Shown piece by piece: positions 1 to 11,411 of a stretch of DNA of 64,000 nt. Position 1 is the stretch's first letter, and every line of letters starts with the position of its first letter. This DNA is from Timema cristinae. Its lineage: Eukaryota > Arthropoda > Insecta > Phasmatodea > Timematidae. The stretch lies in assembly GCA_039000515.1 (NCBI GenBank), contig JBCFYV010011164.1, forward strand, positions 36,082,021 through 36,146,020, written 5' to 3'. The position numbers and the translations under genes were made by a program. The notes beneath the pieces are model-generated. The model worked only from the letters and a program-made list of their open reading frames with translations, did not search any database and had not been told where the DNA came from.

Positions 1-95
1 TTGAGGGCAAGTTTAATACCTGCTGAATGAGAGGAAGCAATTTAACAGTAAAGTTACACCAAGCCTTGCCCACAAGCCCCAACTGTTAAAAACTC

Positions 96-128
<33 letters not shown>

Positions 129-231
129 ACTTGAGCTTAAGTTGGGATGGACACCACTGCAACTTGAGAGCATCGTTCGAAAAGATAATCCAATAATTTC
201 AGACACAGATAAAATTAAACAATGTTTCAGA

Positions 232-470
232 GACTAGTTTTTTTTAGAACTGCGTCTTACTAGCCGTTTGGGTTAAACGCTTATATACTGAGTACACTAA
301 TGGTTTTAGGGTTGAGGAAGTATAAATATAGGAAGTACACCCGCATTTTCGTGGTGGGGAGAGTGTAGAACCATTTTGAAAAAACCGCCCTCAGTAGACC
401 CAACTGTGATTCGAACCTCGATCTTCCCTTCATTGGCAATTTATTCTAATGCAAGAGTAGCGCGTTAGAC
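232..470 (-). mobile_element. SINE family A copy, antisense
   Basis: Reads as the reverse of the family A consensus: tail side AGAACTGCGTCTTACTAGCCGTTTGGGTT, then the body, then the reverse of a Pol III B box near 410. It meets the next copy head to head. Diverged, and truncated at the head. Confidence 0.75.
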
Positions 471-722
471 CCGCCTCGGTGGGATAGTTACGTTAGATAA
501 CGTGCTAGTTTCGTGTTGAGCTAAATTGCTGACGATGGGGAGATCGAGGTTCGAATCTTGGTTGGGTGAACTGGGAGTGGTTTTCCCTAAATGGTTTTAC
601 ACTCTCCCTCCATGAGGGTTCAGTACCTCTAAATACAACCCTCCCAATTCCTAATCCATAAGAGTAACTAATACTTAAGCGTATTACCGAACGGGTAGTA
701 AGACGCGGTTCTAAATAAAAAA
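471..722 (+). mobile_element. SINE family A copy, sense
   Basis: Starts CCGCCTCGGTGGGATAGTTA (tRNA-like A-box region), has a B box GAGGTTCGAATCT near 547, and ends CGAACGGGTAGTAAGACGCG plus an A-rich tail. With the preceding antisense copy it forms a head-to-head inverted pair. Confidence 0.8.
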
Positions 723-918
723 TATATAAATAAATAGTGCTTCAGACAACGCAGCCACCGAAGCGGCCTAGATTTTATTTTAATTTCAACATAAAAGTAA
801 AGATATAATGGAATATTTAAAATTACAGCCTTGATATCATGTCTTCAACTTTTTAAGGAAGCAAAAATAAAAATCCAAGCTTATCCGTAATCATGTTAGC
901 CACCAAATTCTGACTCAC

Positions 919-3900
919 GTAAAATTCATCATGTCCTGCAACAAACTCCAAACCTTGCCCATCAAACCTTTGACTTGAACAGAACCATTATTTTCAATTA
1001 CCAGCGTGTAAGGGGGATTCTGTGAAACAAATCAAAACAAATCAAATAACATCACGGATTATTAATTTAAATAAAACTACAGCTACATGATTGCAACCAA
1101 AATAATGGAACTATTACAGCACTGACAAAACTATGACAAGAAAACATTGTTGACATTTTTTAATCTTCTAATTGACCTTACAATTTTTATTCTTCCAACA
1201 TTTAACAACTATCAGATTTACAATCGCGGTATATTATCACCACAGCCACGAGACTCATTTCCAAATAAAACCTGTCACTACATTTTAAACAAATTGTTGA
1301 CATTTCATCATAATCTTCTCTGAGAACAGAAAAAACGAAGGATATCAAGTGGTATTGTATTTTTAGTATATTTACAGTGCAATTAGTCAATTATAGTGCT
1401 AGTGCCCAGCAGAAGATTTTCCAGGTGCATGCGTACGTACGTAAGTACGTGTGTGTGTGTGTGTGTGTGTGTGATTTGCCACACCATGGAAACATTTCTG
1501 CAGGTGCCCATGCTACCCGTCAAAGTAATCTACATCTATTCACTCAATTGGAGTAGACCTGAGTGAGCTGGAATTTGGAGTAAATGTACCCTAATTTAAA
1601 TGGAGGGAAATTGGCAAACCTTATTTAGTAATCTCAGCCGGATTCAAAGCCCTATCAATTGCAGTTATGAAAACTGAATAGAATTCAATTAAGTAGAAAA
1701 TGACCACCTTGACACGGGAATTGAACCCAGGACCTTTATCTTTATGTGTCAATGCTCTACCACTGAGCCATCCTGGTTTATTTCGTCTACAAGTCCATCT
1801 TTAACTAGTTGTTGGTGTATCGAGTCTACATGTGATCACGGGTGAACTGATCGGCCACTCAGAGCTATATACAACTACCAGCTACCGTAACAAATAATTA
1901 TATAGTCAATACACTAACACTAGAGAAAGATGGCCCTGTATACAAGACGAACTAGGATGGCTTACTAGTAAATCAGTGGCGCGAATATCCAAAGGTTCCA
2001 GGTTCTATTCCCATGTCCAGGTTTTCATTTTACACTTAAATGAGCTTGATTTAGCTATTAGGTCTGATACTGTGGATAGTCACCCTGTATCAGTATGTAA
2101 TAAACATGAGTCAAAGTTGTTCTCACAATGTTTATTTTTATTAATAAACTATGTACATCAGTTTACTATGCCAATATTTATCATTGAAAAGGAGAGGTAC
2201 TAGTATTTCAACTATCTCGATTGCATCCCCTTCTTGGCTGTAATTTGGGGCAAACCCCCTCCCCAACCCTTCCCCCCTTAGTACGCCACTGAGGACAGCT
2301 GAACGGTTTTTTATATTCCAATTTTATAAACACCCCCCTACCTCCACAAAGTTTAAAAATTAAGAGTATAGTCTCATTGTCAAGACAAGCCATCCATGAC
2401 TGTACTGGAAGGTCTATAATTTAATAATGCACCAGGTTTTCATTTTGCATACACACATAAAAACATACACACATATATACGTACATACGTATGTACATAC
2501 ATACATGCATACAAGCCAAACACATACATACATACAAGCCAAACACATACATACATACAAGCCAAACACATACATACATACAAGCCAAACACATACATAC
2601 ATACAAGCCAAACACATACATGCATACAAGCCAAACACATACATACATACAAGCCAAACATACATACATACAAGCCAAACACTACATAATACAGCAACAC
2701 ATACATACATACAAGCCAAACACATACATACATACAAGCCAAACACATACATACATACAAGCCAAACACATACATACATACATACATAATGATGACGTTC
2801 TCTTACGAGGTAGGCAAGAAACTGTGCATATAGCTAAAAAAACGCCTTACTTAATCTATCTTCATTAAATTTCTCCACACTCTCCTATCCTTGCATACTC
2901 CCTTCACTTCACCAACATTCATACACCGAGTCATACAAGCTCTTTTATTATTAAAACTAGCAATATTTCTCTTTTTCATATATTCGTCTACCACATTTTG
3001 TCGTACGTCTTACATGGCCTATCCCTTCCTTTTTATCCACGCACTCTTCCTTCATATATTTGCTTTGTTACTCGATCCACACTCATCCTCTTAATAGGTT
3101 CAAACCAACGTAGGATGTTTCTTACACATCGACCTATTGGACTCCCTTTCAAACCGCAATCCTTCAGCACCCATTCATACTGACTTTGTCCATACGAGTT
3201 TTCCCAAATACATTTCTTAGATATCTCATTCCAACTGCGTTCATCTTACTCGTGTATTTCTCCTGACAAATCCACTTTTTGCATCCATAAAAACAATGTC
3301 GGTATTAACACAATTCTATATACTGCTATATTAGCCTATTTTGGTACTACTTCATTCTTTGCAATAGTTAACACACATCCAACTACTCTCCGAGATGCAT
3401 TCACCAGTTTGTCGATTTTATCCTATATCCTTTCATTTTTACACAAAACATTCTACCCAGATATACAAAACCATTAACTTGTGCTAACAGTTCCTCATTT
3501 ATACTATGCTGGCAATTATTTCCTTATCCATCCTTATCAAAAACAATCACCTTAGTTTTGGAGACAAATATACGAGGATCCATTCTGTCTTTCCCCACAC
3601 TCGAAACGATTTTATGCATTCTTCAAGTCAATTTTATTCTCAGCAATTTATACGGCATCATCTGTATATAGCAGCACTCTCACATTCACATTGTCCATTT
3701 GTACACCAACCGCGTCTTTACAAGAGTCCCTTATCCACTTATTCATGAATACATTAAACAACCATGGGGACATAACACAACCTTGTTCAATGTAAAACCA
3801 TTCGCTCAAAGCTTCATCCACCCTATCGCATGCTTTACTTACATCATATACCACCATAATTACATTTATTAACCATGCATCCACACCATACTCTCTAAAA

Positions 3901-5149
3901 AAACATTCCATAACATAATCCTATTCACATGATCATACGATTTCTCCAGATCAACAAATACACAATAAACTTTCTTACTGCCATACACTGTTCAATCACT
4001 TGTAGCAATGCAAATATATGCATGCAACCTCTACCTGCATGAAAACACATTGCACACCCCCAATCTTAATAGTTTTTTCTCAATTAGTCATGAAAAATCC
4101 AATTAAACTGTAATCCTTAATGAATTCTTGTTAGAAGCTTCAGATCACTATTTTGATTAAGTTTATAGCTATAAGAATCAAATCAAAATTATTTCTAAAA
4201 GAACTAACATATTGACTTTCAATCGATGTTTGCAAGGAAAATCATGTTTGTAGGTGCTAGTTGAGGTTATTCGTAGCAAATTTGAGGTATAATACTTACC
4301 TTGATGGTATACGCTAACATCTCGAACCCTTGCAAGTTGCTCCTCCTCTTGACGTAACTCTTGGACAGAGTAATCATCTTCCCCTGACCGTCAACCTCCA
4401 GGATCAATTTCACCATCAGTCCCATGGTCTTCTTCTCTATGTGGTACACCTCATACAGGAGGTTCTTGTGACCATCGTGATGGGCCACGATCATCTCTCT
4501 GCGCATGTTAACTGTCACATTATTCAGCTCGTAGTCCATTTCTCCGATGTTCGTAAAAACTAGCCATAAAAAGTTCAAGCCTCTTACTGGCTGTCGAGTC
4601 ATCTCCTTTTCTTTAAACTGTGCACACAAAAATGTTAATAATTTAGGGTGAACTGGATTGTTCCAAATATGGCGTCGCTGAATAATTTATATTTGTGTTA
4701 TTAGTTAACATAATCATCCGACACTTTAGCTCAGTCGGCAACGTGTCTGTCTACTGAGCTAAGGCTCCCGGTTCGATTCCTGGCACGGCTGAAAAATGTA
4801 TCATTGGTGAAATGTGGGTTTAACCTTTCACAGCTATGAATAAACGGCTGGGGACTGGATGTTGTGTCTGTTCTATGTTAGAGTTAGTTTATAAGGCTTA
4901 GGAATTTACGGCAGGCTGGTAGTGGAAAATATCTGACTTAAATATATAAAAACTGCCCAGGTCACAGGTTGAAACGTAATGGATTTAAAGTAAAGTAAAT
5001 TTAATCTTGAGGCCATTTAATCTATATTATCAATTATTACGTTGTTATGAGTCTACTTAAAACATCAGTTTTACTTTCTACTGACACAAACAAAAAAACT
5101 TCTAAATTGTTAGACAATAGCTGGGAGTTTATTTTGTATATGATTTAAG

Positions 5150-5224
<75 letters not shown>

Positions 5225-7981
5225 GCACCGCGGTCTTACTACCCATTCGGTTATACGCACTTACGCTAATGTGTAATGGTAGGGTGATTGTGAGATGAAA
5301 TGGAGGACCTACAGTTTAACGTGGAATCCGAACCACGGTAGAGGCCTGGCATTCCCCACATTCACAAATTGTGATTAATACACGCCTTGTCAGAGTGAAG
5401 GAAGGGTTTAGTATTTAAGTTTTTAAAAGGATCTTCCACCAGATACTTGAGTAGATGACAAAGATAATATGTCAGTACTTGCTAAGCAAATGCTTTTACA
5501 TTTTAGCTTAAGAGATTGTTTATAAACAACAAGAAACAACAAACCTACGTTTTTTACATTTATTGTCAACGAATAGCTTCCTAAATTATGTATTCTGAAC
5601 ACACTCAGACTTACTCACTCAAACTTTCGATTTAAATTTAATAAAAATGATTATTTGGAATTGAACGGATATCTTTATTTTAGTTTAAATAGTTACGGCT
5701 GCACACAAATTGAACCAACCGCCCGGCAACTCTCCCGGCAACCCAATCCAACCCTACTTTTAACTTAGCTATAGTAAAAAAAAAAATAGATACATAAACA
5801 AATATAGGTATATTATCTCGTCTTTGCTTCCTTCTATATTAATATTTTCGATATCGAGGTTATTCACCGGAAAATCGAACCCGAATGTCATAGAAACATA
5901 AAAGTGATAATGTTGTTAATCAATCTTCTTTTAAATATATCCTTAATATTAGATCAAATATTTGGATGTTATTTCTTTATCAAGAAATAATTACTAGCTT
6001 ATTTCATTAAAATTATTATTTTTTAAATTCTAAGAAAATCACATTTTGTTGGAATGAGCCCTAGACGACTGCCTTTAAATGATTTACCTTGTTCTTACCT
6101 CTAGTTCAAGAAGTATTCTGTTTCCTTCATCCATATAAAGAAGGACTTGAAGAATCCTCACTGAGCACATGTAGCGACTAACATCATATGCATTGTATGT
6201 GCTAATTATGGCCGTTGGTATAGCTTTCTCATTCAAAAGTATCTGAACTTGCTTGAAATAAGTTTCTTTAACTGAGAACAAAGATTTTGTTAAATCCACT
6301 AATATGTTTGTTATTCATTTTAATGTTTAACATGAGTATTTAAACTAAATAGAGTGCGGGGATAAGAAAGTTAAGGCAAAAAGAAATGCAACAACATTCC
6401 CCTAAAGCGACACTAGACGACAATAAAATTTGCAAGAGCAAAACCCCTTCACAGGCTACAACAAAAATGGCATCAAATGACTGTTATCTATATTGGAGTA
6501 TAGTATACAACAGTAAATGTTTGAATGAACAAAAATTGTATGTGAATACCCTTTAATAAATCATACTTATTAAAACAAACAAATATTTTTGTTAAATACA
6601 ACAAACAATTTTATATATATATAAACAAAATTGTTCAAATATAGTTAAATAATTTCAAAACTAATTTTTTTGTAACCTAAAATTATTATTAGTTTGTAAA
6701 AGTTTATTTATCATGAAAAACAAATCCTAGATATCTATTTTGAAATCTTCAGGCCAAATCTTGAAAATTTCAAATTTTCTCTGATTTGTCATAAAAATTT
6801 AAAATGTAAAAAACTTAACAAATGCCTATTTTAAACTAAATCCTTAGAGTCAACTAATTTAAATATTCAAATTTAAAAAAAGTCATAATTATATTACCGC
6901 TAAACAAATTTTCCCACAAGGAAAAAAAATATATATTTGTCATGTCAAATGTTGCCCCTCAGATTTACATTTTAATTACAAACCCTGGAGCCATTTTCAT
7001 TTATATCATTTTTTATTTATTTCTGAAACAAATATTAGGCCTACCTACTAATTAATGATACATGCAGCAAACAAATATTTCAACTCGGTCATTTTCAAAT
7101 AGAAAATCTATGAGTAGATTAAATATATTTTAATTTTCAAAGTTTTGACCATTTTTTCTGTCATTAACAAGATTAACCAAACTACGAATAAAATAATAAA
7201 TAATTTAATTTTAGAAGTTTTGGCATTTTTTTTTCTGTACTTATCAAGATAAACTAAAAACAAACGAAATATATATACTAGTTACTTTATTTTAAACAAA
7301 TCAAATTTATTGTTATGATAATATTGCTTAAATTAAGTTAATAATGTTTTTACCATTAAGCTCTTAACAGATAATTTTGTAGAGAATAAAATGATAATGT
7401 AGAAACCTTGAAAAGAGAAGTATTTGTTTAATGGTGTGGCCTCCAATCTTTTACTACTTCAGGGTCTCCACAGCTCTTATCCACCCCTGACAGTACCTGT
7501 GAGGTGTTTTCCACCCTGAATAGAACACCGACTGTCCCACTATCAACGAAAATACCTGTGAGGTGTGTAAAGCAGAATCTACATAATATGATTGGTCAAA
7601 TAGAAAGCAAGTGTGAAAAAAAAAATCACAGATCCAGTTAACACGTTCTACTTACCCTTGCATCACTCCACGACACGCCACTGGAATTCTAGGAACATAC
7701 CTGTCTGTTAGTCATGTACTTAATGATATCAACTCACCTATATCCCTCCTGGGCTCCCAGAACAAATTGGTTTTGTACACCAGGTGGACACACCTCATGT
7801 GGTAATGATCGCGGACAGCGGCTATGACGTCAGCGTACTGCTGCGGGGGTAACATTTGGGGGAAACTGGTGTTGGAGATTACAATAGGACGTCTCTCCAT
7901 CTGGGCTGACACTTCTAGAACCCTCATCACGAGGATCCCGGTTAAGTTCAAGACTATCCTGGAGATTTGAGTTATCTTCAT
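919..7981 (-). CDS. Ionotropic-receptor-like gene (iGluR-related chemoreceptor), 5' four exons, partial
   Basis: Four exons join without breaking frame: 7981-7738 (ATG start, donor GTGAGT, ends phase 1), 6271-6099 (acceptor TTCTCAG, donor GTAAGA, ends phase 0), 4617-4300 (acceptor TGCACAG, donor GTAAGT, ends phase 0) and 1019-919 (acceptor TTTCACAG, donor GTGAGT). They encode about 279 residues. The first ~27 look like a signal peptide (hydrophobic ISRIVLNLTGILVMRVL). Exons 1-3 resemble the divergent amino-terminal region of insect ionotropic receptors, ending in YVKRRSNLQGFEMLAYTIK. Exon 4 (NPPYTLVIENNG then GLMGKVWSLLQDMMNFT) matches the start of the glutamate-receptor-type ligand-binding domain S1. 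Pore, S2 and transmembrane segments would lie beyond the left edge. In the known family these are ligand-gated cation channels of sensory neurons. Family is well supported; the subfamily is not. Introns contain a LINE, SINEs and simple repeats. Confidence 0.75.
1435..1795 (-). mobile_element. tRNA-derived SINE, third type, with GT/AC tail
   Basis: On the minus strand a tRNA-like head at about 1790-1700 reads CCAGGATGGCTCAGTGGTAG (A box) and GGGTTCAATTCCCG (B box). It is followed by an unrelated body and an (AC)n tail (the GTAC/GT run at 1432-1472 on plus). Anticodon and stem pairing are not tRNA-grade, so I call it a SINE and not a tRNA gene. Confidence 0.6.
1950..2450 (+). mobile_element. 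Degenerate tRNA-headed repeat
   Basis: A decayed tRNA-like head (GATGGCTTACTAGTAAATCA, then CCAGGTTCTATTCCC near 1999) is followed by CCAGGTTTTCATTTTACACT. A similar head-plus-TTTCATTTTTC arrangement occurs at 59640-59740. The 3' boundary is uncertain; a second CCAGGTTTTCATTTTGC lies at 2431, just before the 23-bp array. Confidence 0.4.
2506..2787. repeat. 23-bp tandem array (about 11 copies)
   Basis: The unit begins ACAAGCCAAACACATACATA and recurs every 23 bp, with one irregular stretch at about 2655-2700. ORFs through it in several frames and on both strands are by-products of the repeat having no stop codons. It lies next to the 3' end of a LINE fragment. Confidence 0.9.
2862..4078 (-). 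mobile_element. Broken non-LTR retrotransposon (RTE-like / endonuclease-RT type) fragment
   Basis: Reading the minus strand from 4078 to 2862 gives reverse-transcriptase pieces in shifting frames: VYCVFVDLEKSYD (finger motif), then ERGCVMSPWLFNVFMN-type B motif and VLLYTDDAV (catalytic YxDD with an altered second residue) inside 3911-3648. C-terminal RT sequence resembling WFGHVERM-type LINE tails follows near 3100. Many stops and frameshifts show it is dead. It sits in an intron of the receptor gene, in the gene's own orientation. Related 3' pieces occur at 10540-10830 and 42060-42506. Confidence 0.8.
4722..4998 (+). mobile_element. tRNA-derived SINE, family C
   Basis: A tRNA-like head at 4725-4795 has the A box TTTAGCTCAGTCGGCAACG and the B box CGGTTCGATTCCTGG. 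A distinct body follows, ending GTAATGGATTTAAAGTAAAGT. A second copy of that 3' part is at 21405-21530. It has no family A/B tail. Confidence 0.65.
5155..5225. repeat. (ATT)n microsatellite, SINE tail
   Basis: About 23 ATT units directly abut the tail of the antisense family B fragment that follows, so this is an expanded SINE tail. Confidence 0.9.
5226..5409 (-). mobile_element. SINE family B, antisense, head-truncated
   Basis: Matches the family B 3' half in reverse: GCACCGCGGTCTTACTACCC, then GGTAGGGTGATTGTGAGATG and the GGAATCCGAACCACGG stretch. It breaks down after GCCTGGCATTCCCC. Confidence 0.75.
6272..7737. other. Receptor intron 1, AT-rich
   Basis: Very AT-rich intronic sequence. 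I see no coding motifs or recognisable mobile element. A short duplication of ATACCTGTGAGGTGT-like sequence occurs at 7490-7570. Confidence 0.5.
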
Positions 7982-8406
7982 TTTCTTGCAAAAATTTAAA
8001 GTTGACTAGTTGGGATTCTCTTTAAAACAATAAAAATGAACAATGGATGAGCGTAGAAATCACCTACAATACATTCCAAACTATCCGTACTTGTGTTATT
8101 AGGTTTTTGGATTATCCGTGTCAAGTTATTCAGAAAGAACGTCAACAATACATTAAAACAGAATAATACACAGAAAATAGTACACTTCACAAAACAGATG
8201 TAGAAGGAAATAATACCACACAAGATTCATTGTTGTGTATGCATACCTGTGTAAAACGGTTTTATATAAATTACTAGTTGGTATACCTGTTCTTCGCACG
8301 AGGAACCTTAAATTAGCTTTTAGTTTTAGAATCAAAATAAGTCACAATAATTAGTATAACAATCTTAAATTATGTTTAAATATTAGCTAATCCTTTATTG
8401 ATAAAA

Positions 8407-8528
8407 TTAAATCTTCTTTGTAATTATTTTATTCCCTTCTCCTTATTAGACAACGAAACATATCGTCATATAAGACTAAAGCTCAAAATAAAGAGAAGGG
8501 AATAAAAGAATAACAAATAAGATTTAAT
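8407..8528. repeat. Imperfect inverted repeat upstream of the ionotropic-receptor gene
   Basis: Arms at about 8407-8446 and 8489-8528 are near-complementary (TTAAATCTT..TTTATTCCCTTCTC on the left, its reverse complement on the right), separated by about 40 bp. It could fold into a ~38-bp hairpin about 430-550 bp upstream of the receptor start codon. It may be a small MITE; no target duplication was recognised. Confidence 0.55.
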
Positions 8529-8529
8529 T

Positions 8530-9690
8530 TTTATTATTTATTACTCCTTAACCAAAATAATTATTTATTGGTTTAAATTGTGATACAAAACGCGAAGTAA
8601 GCTGATTATACACAATATCAAAATATAAATATAATCTGAACATGTTTTAAAAATTTACATTTCATTTGAAGATTAAGTTTTATAGCTTCAGTATTTAAAA
8701 CACCTGCTTGTTGCTGCTAATAAAATAAAAAGAAGTGTGTCACACCATAAATAATTGGTTGTTGAAGGGCGTAATTAAATCCAATCAAAAGTATTTTAGC
8801 ATTTTTATACGGCATTCATCCCGTTTATCCTTATTAACTATTTTACCACTTTTTACAACTTTTTACTAAAGAAATAACCTTTTACTCCTCCCTAACTTGT
8901 CTTGCGGTTTTCAAGCAGCAGGCCCTGGGTTCCCTAATGTGCTAGGTAGAACCTTTTGGAAGAAGAATTACTTGAAACACAGTATTCTTTGAATATCTAC
9001 CAATATTAGTTTTAAAATTAATAATTCATTAATTGTATATTTATTAACAATTTAAACATTAGTATTTTCACAGTTAACATTGAATTAAAAAAAAATTAGT
9101 TCATATCATAATGGGTATGCGGCGCAAGACCAGCATACCCGGAGAATACGCCACGTGTCTCTTGACTGGGCTATAACAAACAGGCAGAAACTTGAGACAG
9201 ATCGACGCGAGGCGGTCTGTGGCGATCCACTTAGAGCAAAGTAATTTGTTTTTAAAAATCTATTTGACGTGACAAAATAAACGTTGAACTCCTGATTGCC
9301 CAAATATTTGCCAGGCCACGGGTTTTCTCCACTTTGTGTTTTGCATCTCCAAAACATCCGGGACTTTACAGACACAATAATCAAATATCACGGTTGACAT
9401 AGTTGTATACTGGACAAATCATTACTCATGTCTCCTTAACACGGGAAAAAAATTGTGATATTCCCCCATGGGTGTGGGGAGAATTTAAGATTGGGGAGGG
9501 GAGGTTTCAAAATATTAAGTTTATAACCAGATGCTAAGACTTAAGCTGCTATTAAACCAAAAGAAGTAAGTAATCTATATTGTTATTTTATACAGTAATG
9601 GTGGAACTTTATTTGTATAAGAGGGGTGGGGAGGAAGGGGTAAGTAACTAAAAAGTTTTTTGGGAATTTTCTCCCCTCCTCTCTCTTAGT
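8530..9690. other. Stretch without a recognised gene
   Basis: The segment 9106-9400 is richer in GC and has short open frames on the minus strand, but I recognise no family motif in any frame. The rest is AT-rich with nothing identifiable. Confidence 0.4.
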
Positions 9691-10450
9691 TAATGTTTGA
9701 AAATTAGGTGCTCCTAGAAGCTATTTGTAGTGACCTTAGTTCAGCGAATTTTTTAGCACTATGCTCACCTAACATCTATTTAGAATAGTGTTGCCCCAGT
9801 ATATATAAATATACATTTTTTAATTTGGATTTTTCTAAAGGATAATTGGAGTAGTCCTTTGACAAATTTTTGAAATTTGGATGATTCTTAAAGACATTCT
9901 AAGAAGTACTTACATATTTTTTTAATAAATTAGATTACTTTAGAATCCATTTGAAGTGGCCCTCACCCAGAAATTTTTTGATGTTTGGAATGCTCTAGAA
10001 GGTGTTTGAAGTATTTTCGGCCAATTTCTTTTATAGTTAAATTTTTTATAAGCTATTTAAAGTGGTCTTCCACAAGCAAATTTTTAAATTAGGATGCGCT
10101 TAGGATCCCCTTGCCTGGATTGTTATTTCTTTAATAGATGTCTTTAGAAGCTAATGAAAGTGGTCTTCCCCAACACAGTTTTTAAAATTGAATGCTTTTG
10201 TAAGTTAATAATTGGGGTGGTCCTCATTAGTTTGTTTTTTTAAATTCCATATCCATATAAAAGCTATTTGGAGTTACCACCAACAGGTATTTGTTTTAAA
10301 AATCGGAGGCCTGTAGAAGGTATTTAGAGTGATATTCTCCTGGAAATTTGTCGAAATTTAAATGCTTCTAGATGCTTTTGGAATGGTCCTTCCTTGGCAA
10401 TTTTTTGAAAAATTAATGTTTATATAAGTTATTCGATACAAGGTCATATT
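9690..10450. repeat. Strongly decayed ~54-bp tandem array
   Basis: A phrase resembling GAAGCTATTTGGAGTGGTC followed by CTCCC..GGCAAATTTTT recurs about 12 times at 50-60 bp steps (near 9716, 9838, 9948, 9998, 10049, 10148, 10204, 10258, 10317, 10370, 10427). Copies are heavily diverged, so this is an old satellite. Confidence 0.6.
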
Positions 10451-10539
10451 TAGGCTTAATTTTAAAAAATTCTGAAAATCTTGAGGGAGAGAGGTACGGG
10501 TTGAAACCCATAAACCCCCCTCCCTTCACTCATATATCC

Positions 10540-10830
10540 CCACCACAATCGTCCCTGTCTTGACATACTTCTCATTCGAAGGTGAATGCGGTTGGAATGA
10601 GATATATCTAAGAAATGGATGTGGGAAAACTCATCTAGACAGTCAGTAATGAATGGCTGCTGAAGGGGAGCGGTTTGAAAGGGATTCCAATAGGTCAATG
10701 GGAAAGAAGCGTATTACGTTGGTTTGGACATGTTGAGAGGATGGGTGTGGCTCGAGTGACGAAGCAAATATATGAAGGTAGAGTGTGTGGATCAAAAGGA
10801 AGGAGGTGTGCCATGTAAAGCAGCCCATCC
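10540..10830 (+). mobile_element. RTE-like LINE 3' fragment
   Basis: Nucleotide phrases match the reverse complement of 3000-3260: GAGATATATCTAAGAAATG, GGGATTCCAATAGGTCAATG, GGTTTGGACATGTTGAGAGG and GGATCAAAAGGAAGGAGG. These encode the C-terminal RT region (WFGHVERM-like). It is interrupted by stops, so it is a dead fragment of the same LINE family as 2862-4078. Confidence 0.65.
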
Positions 10831-11144
10831 ACGTATGAGTCTGGCTCGACGTACTTTACTCGCAAGCCGGACTCGGTCTTATTTAACACATACGTTCTAC
10901 CACTAGCACGCGGGGACGCCGAACTTTGTTAAGACATTTCAGTGTCTACAACGAGTTTGTCGAAGCAAGTTGCAGCAGCGATGATCGTTTTGTATGTATG
11001 TATGTATGAATGAACGTACGTATGAATTTGTACTTGAATATGGTCATGTATTTAATTAATCGGCTGTTAGATGGACTCTTAAATGCCTAAAATCCCACTC
11101 GTATAACTTTCAAAGCTACCACTAAATTTAATCAAACATAAACC

Positions 11145-11411
11145 GCCTCGGTGATGTAGTTGACTAACACGCTTGTCGTGTTGAGCTCGACCGCCGAGGA
11201 CGGGGAAATCGAGGTTCGAATCTCGGTCGGGTGAACTGAGGGGGGAGGGGGGTTTCCTAAATGATTTTCCACTCTCCCTCCACGCGAATGCGGGTTCACT
11301 TCCTCTAATTCAATCTTACCAATTCCCAATACATTAGCGTAATTAGTACTTAAAGCGTATAACCCGAACGGGTAGTAAGACGCGGTGCTAAATAATAATA
11401 ATAATAATAAT
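11145..11411 (+). mobile_element. SINE family A, full length, with 15-bp target duplication
   Basis: Head CGCCTCGGTGATGTAGTTG, B box GAGGTTCGAATCTCGG, shared 3' end CCCGAACGGGTAGTAAGACG and an (AAT)n tail. It is flanked by a perfect direct repeat AATCAAACATAAACC at 11130-11144 and 11412-11426, which fixes both ends and indicates LINE-type target-primed insertion. Confidence 0.93.

Noticed and set aside
1..100. Next exon of the ionotropic receptor
   Set aside because: Possible acceptors on the minus strand near 28-35 lead to stops in the phase required after exon 4.
2506..2787. Telomeric or CRISPR-like array
   Set aside because: Units are simple tandem repeats without spacers and not a known telomere repeat; the context is an intron.
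2414..2868. Long ORFs on both strands
   Set aside because: They translate the 23-bp tandem repeat in every frame; no protein is implied.
4725..4795. tRNA gene
   Set aside because: A and B boxes exist, but the sequence continues into a SINE body; pairing of the arms is imperfect.
9106..9384. 92-codon minus-strand ORF in a GC-richer patch
   Set aside because: Two frames are partly open and neither shows a family motif; splice signals were not convincing.
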